Source: a virus. Taken from it: 48,635 bases of DNA. Location of the stretch: the IMG/VR virus record IMGVR_UViG_3300025132_000060, positions 1-48,635 of that record; one strand, written 5' to 3'. Under the pieces are notes generated by a model. It made no database searches. It had not been told where the DNA came from and saw only the letters and a list, made by a program, of their open reading frames with translations. Below, piece by piece: positions 1-6,761 of this stretch (position 1 is its first letter; each line of letters starts with the position of its first letter). Both the position numbers and the translations under genes were made by a program.

Positions 1-3000
1 CGCCAACAAAAACATTGTCAATTCCCGTGGTGACTGACTTACCCGCAGAATCGCCAACCGCCGTATTGTAAGCATTTGTCGCTGTAGTGAAGTTTTGGCT
101 TTCAAGCGCCGAACTTCCTATGGCTACAGAGAATTTTCCAGCCACATCTGTCGTAAGAGAAGATCTACCAACCGCAACATTATCCACCCCAATAGTCAAA
201 GCATCACCCGTATTGCCGCCTATGAGGGTGTTGAGGGTTCCCGAAGTTAGCGCAGCCCCAGCACTGTCTCCAACTACAGTGTTCAAATCTCCTGTCAAAG
301 CGGCCATGCCTGTGCCTTGACCGATTAAGATGTTTTGAGATCCTGTGGTTACTCCACCACCACCATTTGCTCCGATGGCTATGTTGTAAGATCCAGTTGT
401 GATTGCGTCACCAGCTAGGCCACCCAAAATGGTGTTCTGGACTCCCGTGGTGATGTCGTTACCCGCATGATAGCCAACGGCGACATTGTAGCCATTAGTT
501 GCTGTGGTGAAATTTTGAGTGAATAAAGCTCCAGCGCCGATAGCTACTGACCTGCTTCCTAAAGTATCTGAAGTTAACGAAGAAATACCTACTGCCACGT
601 TCTCATCAGCATCAGTCAAGGCGTCACCTGCAAGACCTCCAATGAGAGTGTTCTGAACTCCCGTGGTGACTGAACTACCTGCGGCAAAGCCTAGTGCGCT
701 ATTGTAAGAATTAGTAGCTGTAGTGAAATTTTGAGATTCTAAAGCACTTACGCCTACAGCTGTTGAACGACTGCCTAAAGTATCTGCACCTAATGCCGCT
801 ACCCCCACCGCCACATTAAAATCAGAATCTGTTAGGGCATCCCCAGCGTTACCGCCGATTAAGGTGTTACTTTGCCCCGTGGTGACTGACGCACCTGCGG
901 CGTAACCTATGCCAACATTGTAGCTGTCTGTGCTGGTAGTAAAGTTTTGTGCAGTTAGCGCACCGCGCCCAATTGCTACATTCCTATCGCCCAAGGTATC
1001 TGAAGATAATGTTGAATATCCAACCGCAACATTAGAATTACCACTTGTAAGCGCATCTCCCGATAAACCGCCAATAAGAGTATTCGTTGCCCCCGTGGTG
1101 ACTGATGCACCTGCGTTAGAACCTACCGCCACGTTATAAACATCAGTAGCTGTAGTAAAGTTTTGAACTTTGAGAGCGTTTCTACCGACAGCTACAGAAT
1201 GGCTACCCAACGTATCAGCAGACAAAGCGATGTACCCCATCGCAGTATTAGCATCGCCAGACGTAAGTGCATCTCCTGCTAACGCTCCAATAAGAGTGGT
1301 CTGAATTCCCGTAGTTACTGATAAACCAGCTTGATATCCAACCGCTGTATTAAAAGCGTCACTCCCAGCGTTGAGTGTCTTGAGAGATTGATAACCAACA
1401 GCTACGTTGTCGCCATGAGCATCTTCAGTAGATAGAGCCTCAAAACCTACCGCAGTGTTGCCATCACCCGTAGTCAAAGCCGTACCCGCTTCATCGCCCA
1501 CTAGCACGTTGTAGTTGCCGCCAGAGGTGATGCTGTTACCTGCGTTGACACCTGCGCGGAAGTTGGAGGTGCCAGAGGTTGATGAGACTAGATCGCCTGA
1601 GTAAGTGACCGAGTTGTTAAAACTAGCCGCACCATCTGATCTCGCAAGCCTCAAAACTTCCGTATCAGTACCCGAAACTTCACGTTTAATGACCAAATCG
1701 CCATTTGTAGAACTGTCAAAAAACTTAAAGCCGAAAGAGTTGTTTGGACCAATTTTTAATGCAGGTACGGAGTCTGAGTTACCGACAATATCCAAAACGG
1801 CTTCTGGGGCCGTTATGCCGACGCCCACGTTATTTGATGAATCAAGCACAATGCCGACGCCTGTGCCACCACCCGCCGCTATGCCAAGAAAATCTCCTGA
1901 TCCTGCACGCAGTTGAACCCCAACATCACCAGTTGCGGCACTATCCTCCAACTTGATGTCTAAGGTTCTACTGCCTTTTGCTAAACTTAGGTTGCCGCCA
2001 AACGTAGCTCCAGCGTTGAACGCAGCCGCACCCGCATCTGACATATCAAGGGTTAGGGCTGTTATTCCAGAGCCACCATCAACACCTTGAAAAATTAAGT
2101 CTTGGTTGTTGATAATTGATTTAACAACAAAATCTGAGCTTGAGTTTTTCAGTTGTCCAAACTGAGTACCCCCATCCAGAAGGTTTATATCGCCCCCGTC
2201 CGCATCAAGGATGATGTTACCCGCTACATCCAGTGTGAGGTTTCCAGAAGACAGATCAATCTCTGTGCCATCAATCGTGATGTTGTCTATGGAGATACCA
2301 GCATCAGCTGTAACCGCTCCGGTCACACCCAGAGTGCCACCCAAGGTAGCGTTACCGCTGACATCAATGGTTCCGTTTACATCAATAGCGGTAGCAGTCA
2401 GATCAATTTCATCAGTTGCACCGAGCGACAAAACCGTAGCACTTGAGCCTTGAATGAACTGGCTCGCGTCATTGAACATCAACTTGTTGGTGCTGTTCAG
2501 CGTTAAACCAGATCCATCTGTGTGCGTGAGCGTAGTGTCGCCATCTGCACCGAAGGTGATGACTGCGCTGTCAGAAGAAAACACAAGGTCATCGCCGATT
2601 GTCAGGTCATCGTCAATGAACAGATCAGGAATAGACAGGTCTTGAAAGGCATCAACCATCGCACCGCCACTTCCCGCCCCATCCGAATAGATGGCTTTGG
2701 TCTGGCCATTGGGGATGGTGATATTCGCTCCCGAACCTTGGCTAACGATTATACTCTGTGAGCCGCTTGTTGCATTTTCTATAAGCCAGAGCTTGCTGAC
2801 CGTATTCGGGCCAATAGTAATCGTACAGGTTGAATCTAAAGTGCCAGTGTACTTGAGGAAAATACTGCGCCCAGCGTCAGTAGAACCATCAGCAATAGTA
2901 GTAGTGTGCGTGTCTGCATTTGTGGTAATTGCCTCTGTGCCAAAAGAAAATGCTTCAGCAATCAACTCAAGGTTTGTGTTAGTGGTTGTGCCCCACGTTC

Positions 3001-3058
3001 CTGAGCCTTCCCCGGTGGCGAGTTCTGTGAGCCTCAGATCGTTTACGAATGTTGCCAT
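1..3058 (-). CDS. Tail fibre / adhesin with YadA-head-like repeats (3' end missing)
   Basis: The gene starts at 3058 after a GAGGAAG ribosome binding site and stays open to base 1, giving at least 1019 codons; the C-terminus lies outside the window. The N-terminal 140 residues look like the virion-attachment head of marine phage fibres (start MATFVNDLRLTELATGEGSG). A Gly/Asp/Thr-rich beta region follows. From about base 1500 to the left edge the protein is made of repeats with elements such as NTLIGGLAGDALT, NVAVGYSTL and YNVAVG, resembling the left-handed beta-roll of YadA/Hep_Hag heads. The DNA word CCCGTGGTGA or a close variant recurs at 444, 660, 876, 1092 and 1308, so these repeats are exactly 216 nt (72 codons). 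Likely role: trimeric receptor-binding fibre. The exact receptor and any C-terminal trimerisation or S74 domain are not visible. Confidence 0.85.
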   Translation of the reverse strand, partial: MATFVNDLRLTELATGEGSGTWGTTTNTNLELIAEAFSFGTEAITTNADTHTTTIADGSTDAGRSIFLKYTGTLDSTCTITIGPNTVSKLWLIENATSGSQSIIVSQGSGANITIPNGQTKAIYSDGAGSGGAMVDAFQDLSIPDLFIDDDLTIGDDLVFSSDSAVITFGADGDTTLTHTDGSGLTLNSTNKLMFNDASQFIQGSSATVLSLGATDEIDLTATAIDVNGTIDVSGNATLGGTLGVTGAVTADAGISIDNITIDGTEIDLSSGNLTLDVAGNIILDADGGDINLLDGGTQFGQLKNSSSDFVVKSIINNQDLIFQGVDGGSGITALTLDMSDAGAAAFNAGATFGGNLSLAKGSRTLDIKLEDSAATGDVGVQLRAGSGDFLGIAAGGGTGVGIVLDSSNNVGVGITAPEAVLDIVGNSDSVPALKIGPNNSFGFKFFDSSTNGDLVIKREVSGTDTEVLRLARSDGAASFNNSVTYSGDLVSSTSGTSNFRAGVNAGNSITSGGNYNVLVGDEAGTALTTGDGNTAVGFEALSTEDAHGDNVAVGYQSLKTLNAGSDAFNTAVGYQAGLSVTTGIQTTLIGALAGDALTSGDANTAMGYIALSADTLGSHSVAVGRNALKVQNFTTATDVYNVAVGSNAGASVTTGATNTLIGGLSGDALTSGNSNVAVGYSTLSSDTLGDRNVAIGRGALTAQNFTTSTDSYNVGIGYAAGASVTTGQSNTLIGGNAGDALTDSDFNVAVGVAALGADTLGSRSTAVGVSALESQNFTTATNSYNSALGFAAGSSVTTGVQNTLIGGLAGDALTDADENVAVGISSLTSDTLGSRSVAIGAGALFTQNFTTATNGYNVAVGYHAGNDITTGVQNTILGGLAGDAITTGSYNIAIGANGGGGVTTGSQNILIGQGTGMAALTGDLNTVVGDSAGAALTSGTLNTLIGGNTGDALTIGVDNVAVGRSSLTTDVAGKFSVAIGSSALESQNFTTATNAYNTAVGDSAGKSVTTGIDNVFVG

Positions 3059-3073
3059 GTTGCTTCCTCGACG

Positions 3074-3979
3074 CTATGCCGCTTCAATATCTGTATACCC
3101 CGGCGTCTGACTTGTGCTGATGGTCGAGAAACCGGGTGTCTGACTGTCATCGACGTTACTATAGTTTGGAGTCTGGGATGTGTCTATCTCTGCCCAGACA
3201 AGAACATCCGCCAAGGCAGAGGTAATTTGCTGACCTGTGACCTGAACAATCGACCCTGCGACAGTAGTCGGCGACCCAACGCCAGACGTAATCCCTTGCC
3301 CGTCTGCCGTCACACTGCCGGCAGCGTTGACCGTCAAAGCGCCTACGGCAGAGGTCGCTCCCTGACCTGTAACCGAGACATTTGCAGCGGCGGCAGTGGT
3401 GGGTGACCCAACTCCAGCGGACACGCCACTGATAACGGGCACGTCGATGATCGCTGCAGCGACAATCTGTATGCTGCCGACGCCGGCAGTTGCCCCTTGA
3501 CCAGTGGGTGTGATGTTTGCCTTCGCAACAACGGTGGACGCGCCCACGCCGGCAGTAATCGCCTGACCCGTTGGACTGACGTTTGCTTTCGCTTGAGTGG
3601 TGACAGCGCCGACTGCACTGGTGGCCCCTTGACCTGTGGGACTGACATTCGCAGCAGCGGTCGTTGTGGGTGCGCCGACTCCAGCGGTAGCGGCCTGACC
3701 CGTAGGCGTGACGTTCGCCTTGCCGGTTACCGTCAACGCAGTGCTCAGACCAGACGTGATCGCAAGCCCAGTGACAGTGACGGTCGCTCCTGCGGCTACT
3801 GTCGGTGCGCCTACTCCAGCAGTGGCCGCTTGACCTGTGGGGGTAAAATTAGCTTTGCCCGTAACAGAAAGAGAGCCAACGCCAGAGCTGGCCGCTTGAC
3901 CAGTAGGCTCGACGGGCAGGACTTCGTTCCAAGCGCCTTCGCCCCAAGTGCCTCTGCCCCATCCGTTAATATTTGCCAT
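3074..3979 (-). CDS. Repeat-rich virion/tail protein with PTGQ modules
   Basis: This 301-residue protein starts MANINGWGRGTWGEGAWNEV and then carries about ten units of roughly 22 residues built around PTGQ-(A/G)-A-T-(A/S)-G-V-G. It ends in three short SQTPxY(S/T) repeats. It is Gly/Ala/Thr/Val-rich, has no membrane segment and is probably an extended beta structure. It sits 15 nt upstream of the tail-fibre gene in the same direction, so the two are probably cotranscribed. One identical module ends the small tail protein at 28625-28936, which supports a tail-tip or fibre-associated role. No enzymatic motif is seen. Function beyond virion decoration is inference. Confidence 0.75.
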   Translation of the reverse strand: MANINGWGRGTWGEGAWNEVLPVEPTGQAASSGVGSLSVTGKANFTPTGQAATAGVGAPTVAAGATVTVTGLAITSGLSTALTVTGKANVTPTGQAATAGVGAPTTTAAANVSPTGQGATSAVGAVTTQAKANVSPTGQAITAGVGASTVVAKANITPTGQGATAGVGSIQIVAAAIIDVPVISGVSAGVGSPTTAAAANVSVTGQGATSAVGALTVNAAGSVTADGQGITSGVGSPTTVAGSIVQVTGQQITSALADVLVWAEIDTSQTPNYSNVDDSQTPGFSTISTSQTPGYTDIEAA

Positions 3980-4067
3980 AGCGACCTACTGGTTATGACT
4001 CTTGTCTTGCTGCTGCTTTACCCATTCCGCGTGTTCTTTTTCACTTTGAACGGGCTGCTGAGCCTGC

Positions 4068-4211
4068 TTAGCCACCGAGTTCCGTTTCTGCTTCTTTGAG
4101 CATAGCCACGCTTCGGGTCATGATCTCTCGCACGCTATCGGTCAGAAAATCAGTGGCCAACGAAGCCTCAAGCACGCGGATCGTTTCTTGTATGTTTTCA
4201 ATCGCTGTCAT
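4068..4211 (-). CDS. Small unknown protein (47 aa)
   Basis: An ATG at 4211 is preceded by GGAGGCCAAC, the same leader used by the recombinase gene at 5034, and the frame ends with TAA at 4068-4070. The product (MTAIENIQETIRVLEASLAT at the N-terminus) is predicted to be helical and mildly acidic, with no recognisable family. It lies between the serine recombinase and the tail-protein genes in the same direction. The shared leader is the main evidence that it is translated. About 88 nt between its stop and the next gene hold no convincing gene. Confidence 0.55.
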   Translation of the reverse strand: MTAIENIQETIRVLEASLATDFLTDSVREIMTRSVAMLKEAETELGG

Positions 4212-4245
4212 GTTGGCCTCCTAATGGAAGCCTTCATGATAATAA

Positions 4246-5034
4246 TTAAGCCGCGTCAGGGATACCCTGAACTTTACGCGCTAAAATCTTTTGAATCTTA
4301 TGGTACTTCAGCTCCACACCGTGAAAAGAGTGCAGCTCGCTGGCGATGGCTTTTGCACGTTTGCCTCGATCTGCGAGTGCATAAATAATTTTGAGAACCT
4401 TCTGTTCCTCTTCAATCGGCACGAGCTTCTTGCGCGTTTTGTTCCCGTGCTGCTCCTCTTCGACTTTGTAGCCATAGGGAGGAGTGCCGCCGATAAAGTA
4501 ACCGCGACCAGCCCAATCGATCTTGCCCTCTGCAAAACGGTCCTTGATGGTCGCGTGCTCAATCTCTGCGACCGCTGACAAAACCATCAGCATGATCTTA
4601 TTGGCCATGTCATTCATGTCGAAACGGTTTCGCAGACCCTTGCCATCTTTGGCCTTGGGGTAACAAATCGGCACATCACCAAACTGCTCACAGAAGAAAA
4701 GCGTTACGCCGGCATCTTCGAGGTGAGGGATCGTGTTAAGAAGATCGTTGGCGGTACGAGACAGTCGGTCCAGTCGGGTGCAGATCACCACGTCATATTC
4801 ATCGATGGCGTCAGTCAATTCTTTGGAGCCGGTTCGTTCTAATATCGGGCGGGTGCCGCTCACACCGTCATCAATAAAGAACTCGTCAACCTCGCGGTTG
4901 TACTTCTCCTGCACAAACGAACTGATCGCATCCTGCTGCTGGCGGAGCGAAACCCCTGATCTAACTTGTTCTTGCGTAGACACGCGAACATACCCGTAGA
5001 TGTTCCTGATTTGCTTTACTGGTCTAATTGTCAT
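4246..5034 (-). CDS. Serine recombinase (resolvase/invertase family)
   Basis: This 262-residue protein belongs to the serine recombinases, which cut and rejoin DNA through a phosphoserine link. The catalytic domain starts at YGYVRVST with the nucleophile at Ser19, and the active-site helix RLDRLSR is at about 87-93. A motif of the large-recombinase second domain (GRGYFIGGTPPYGYK) is at about 177-190, followed by a short C-terminal DNA-binding segment. It is much shorter than a large serine integrase (450 or more residues) and lacks the zinc ribbon. The ATG at 5034 was preferred to an upstream start because it has a strong GGAGG site. It could be a phage integrase-like enzyme, a resolvase, or an invertase acting on nearby tail-fibre DNA; no att or inverted site was identified. 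Confidence 0.9.
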   Translation of the reverse strand: MTIRPVKQIRNIYGYVRVSTQEQVRSGVSLRQQQDAISSFVQEKYNREVDEFFIDDGVSGTRPILERTGSKELTDAIDEYDVVICTRLDRLSRTANDLLNTIPHLEDAGVTLFFCEQFGDVPICYPKAKDGKGLRNRFDMNDMANKIMLMVLSAVAEIEHATIKDRFAEGKIDWAGRGYFIGGTPPYGYKVEEEQHGNKTRKKLVPIEEEQKVLKIIYALADRGKRAKAIASELHSFHGVELKYHKIQKILARKVQGIPDAA

Positions 5035-5088
5035 GTTGGCCTCCGTTAAAAACTTGATTGTACGGCATACACAACTGTTTAACAATAG

Positions 5089-5116
5089 TTGCAATCATCT
5101 GTACATCTGTTATACT
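5089..5116 (+). promoter_or_regulatory. Sigma70-like promoter of the accessory/tas operon
   Basis: TTGCAA (5089-5094), a 16-nt spacer and TATACT (5111-5116) lie 31 nt before the first ATG of the rightward operon and diverge from the recombinase gene. A short inverted pair CAACT/AGTTG (about 5072-5091) overlaps the -35 region and could be an operator. No other comparable promoter was noticed between here and 8282, so it may drive tas and the array together. Assigned from consensus match only. Confidence 0.55.
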
Positions 5117-5147
5117 AGTCGCACGTTTCAACAAAAAGGAGAACGTG

Positions 5148-5351
5148 ATGAGAGATGTATCGCAAATCAAAAACCCAACAACGCGCAAGGTCAAGAACCG
5201 AGGCTTTACGCCTATCGCGTATCATAACGGTGACGGTGTTTACAACGGCTGGATCTACAAAGAGACGCCCAAGTTCACCTTCGCCCGATTCCCCGGCCTT
5301 GGCCGCAAGAAGCTAGAAAAGTCTGAGCTTCGTTATGTGAGGTACTTGTAA
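5148..5351 (+). CDS. Small basic unknown protein (67 aa)
   Basis: The start at 5148 is chosen because AAGGAGAA lies just upstream; an upstream in-frame start at 5058 would overlap the promoter. The product is rich in Lys/Arg (for example KNPTTRKVKNRG, GLGRKKLEKSELRYVRYL) with no known domain, possibly nucleic-acid binding. Its stop overlaps the start of the metallopeptidase gene (TAATG), so it is the first gene of the rightward operon that carries tas and the guide array. Function unknown. Confidence 0.7.
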   Translation: MRDVSQIKNPTTRKVKNRGFTPIAYHNGDGVYNGWIYKETPKFTFARFPGLGRKKLEKSELRYVRYL

Positions 5352-5881
5352 TGACCATACGTTCCAAGCGTGGCCCCAACGTCAAACCCGACGAGCACAA
5401 GCTCGTCGTGAAGTTTGCTAAACAATGCCTGCGGGAAATCTGTAAGAAGCAGCACGAGATCGAGTATCGCGGCAAGCCTGTCGTGTACGCTGAAGCTCTG
5501 AAGCGACTGCACGTCCGCACCAAGTATCGCAGCCAACGTTGTTACGGCAGCGCGAGCGGTATCGATATCGATGTGCGGTATCTGAGAAAACCTAAGCGCA
5601 TTGGCATCAGTCGCCCAGAGCCTTGGTACCTCCTGCACGAATACGACTCGTTTGCAAACGATCCGGTCATTGGCGAGTTCGAGACGACCGACAAAGAGCT
5701 GGTCTTGCTCGCGGTCGTAGCGCACGAGGTTGCGCACCATATTCAAATGTTGTACGGGCCGCAAACTCGATACCTCAAAAAGACCTACCGCAAAGCACAT
5801 GGCGATGCGTTCAAAACAATATATCGTGAGCTACGGCGCACGCTAGTCAATCCCTATATCCAAAACCAACAAGCCGCGTAA
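5351..5881 (+). CDS. SprT-like zinc metallopeptidase domain protein
   Basis: This 176-residue protein carries a zinc-binding HEXXH motif (AVVAHEVAHHIQ, residues about 121-132) and a plausible third ligand in RKAHGDAF (His150). That layout fits SprT-like or minigluzincin-type metallopeptidases. The N-terminal half is basic and may bind nucleic acid. Translation is coupled to the previous gene through TAATG, and the tas-like gene starts 13 nt after its stop. The substrate is unknown. The tight spacing to the Nop-domain gene makes it a candidate partner or simply an operon neighbour; the sequence alone cannot decide. Confidence 0.75.
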   Translation: MTIRSKRGPNVKPDEHKLVVKFAKQCLREICKKQHEIEYRGKPVVYAEALKRLHVRTKYRSQRCYGSASGIDIDVRYLRKPKRIGISRPEPWYLLHEYDSFANDPVIGEFETTDKELVLLAVVAHEVAHHIQMLYGPQTRYLKKTYRKAHGDAFKTIYRELRRTLVNPYIQNQQAA

Positions 5882-5894
5882 GCGGCAAGGAGAA

Positions 5895-6761
5895 ATGATG
5901 AGCAATTCACAACAACAAATGTTAAAGGCAGCGGTCAACGGGTTCTATTCTATGCAGAAGACCCGCATCCGCGTGGGCAACAACATCGTTGCCAACTTCA
6001 AGATCAAAATCGGTCAGGAGCCGAGTCAGTCAGAGGACACGCTCGACGCCGACGCAAAACTCTTGTTAGCCAACCTGCGGGTGAGCTACAAGAAAATTAC
6101 CGATGGCGTTACCAGCATGACTCCCAGACGGTTCAAGCAGGACGGTCTGATCAGCGAGTACAGCGAGTTCTCTCTGGTGCAGCAGTACGTCGATCTGTAT
6201 GCGGCTGAAAAATCAGCGTTCAGACAAATCGAATATTCGATAAATAACTTTCCGATTTACCGCACGTTCTTGGAAGGCGTGACTGGGGTAGGGCCGACCA
6301 TGGCCGCGGTCATTATCTCAGGCTTTGATATTCACAAAGCGGAGTATCCAAGCTCACTGCACAAATATGCAGGACTCGATGTGGTCAGCGGTAAAGGTCG
6401 GTCGCGGGTCAAAGAGCATCTGGTGGACTCGACGTATATCGATGCGGACGGAAACGAACAAACCAAGAAAGGTATTTCGTTCAACCCGTTTCTGAAAACC
6501 AAACTAATCGGCGTGTTGGGATCGTCCTTTGTCAAAACCAAAGGGCCATACCGCGACATATACGACAACTATAAGCACCGCATCACGCACATGCCGGCAC
6601 ACTCTGAAAAGAGCAAGGCGCACCTTAATAACATGGCAATCCGCTACACCGTCAAACGATTCCTAACGGATTTGTATGTCGCATGGCGTAAGCTTGAAGG
6701 GTTGCCGGTTGCTGACGAATACTCCAAGGGTAAGCTTGGGATCAATCACAAGGTTGCTTGA
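5895..6761 (+). CDS. tasA-like: TasA-like Nop/IS110-C-terminal-domain protein, nuclease-less
   Basis: This 288-residue protein has the C-terminal fold shared by IS110-family transposases (Transposase_20) and Tas/Nop guide-RNA-binding proteins. It shows a helix-hairpin-helix FLEGVTGVGPTMAAVIISG at about 125-143, the conserved HKYAGLD at about 156-162, and a basic helical C-terminus with AIRYTVKRFLTDLYVAW at about 248-264. The N-terminal region is charged and helical and lacks the DEDD/RuvC motifs of IS110 transposases; no HNH motif is seen. By itself it would be annotated as a transposase. The 36-nt dual-repeat array that starts inside its stop codon indicates a TIGR-associated (Tas) protein instead, of the nuclease-free TasA type. 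The expected role is binding tigRNAs and RNA-guided DNA binding without cutting. AAGGAG precedes two adjacent ATGs (5895 and 5898); either could be used. Confidence 0.9.
   Translation: MMSNSQQQMLKAAVNGFYSMQKTRIRVGNNIVANFKIKIGQEPSQSEDTLDADAKLLLANLRVSYKKITDGVTSMTPRRFKQDGLISEYSEFSLVQQYVDLYAAEKSAFRQIEYSINNFPIYRTFLEGVTGVGPTMAAVIISGFDIHKAEYPSSLHKYAGLDVVSGKGRSRVKEHLVDSTYIDADGNEQTKKGISFNPFLKTKLIGVLGSSFVKTKGPYRDIYDNYKHRITHMPAHSEKSKAHLNNMAIRYTVKRFLTDLYVAWRKLEGLPVADEYSKGKLGINHKVA

Noticed and set aside
3985-4067. Short minus-strand frame (about 26 codons from a GTG) between 4068 and 3979.
   Set aside because: Too short, no ribosome binding site and no other support.
4255-4263. Self-match of spacer GTCAGGGAT (6910-6918) near the recombinase 3' end.
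   Set aside because: Nine-nt matches are expected about 20 times by chance for 54 spacers on both strands of this window, and the partner spacer was not seen next to it.
5895-6761. Active IS110-family insertion sequence.
   Set aside because: The catalytic DEDD domain is absent, no element ends are seen and the gene is embedded in a tightly spaced phage operon followed by the array.
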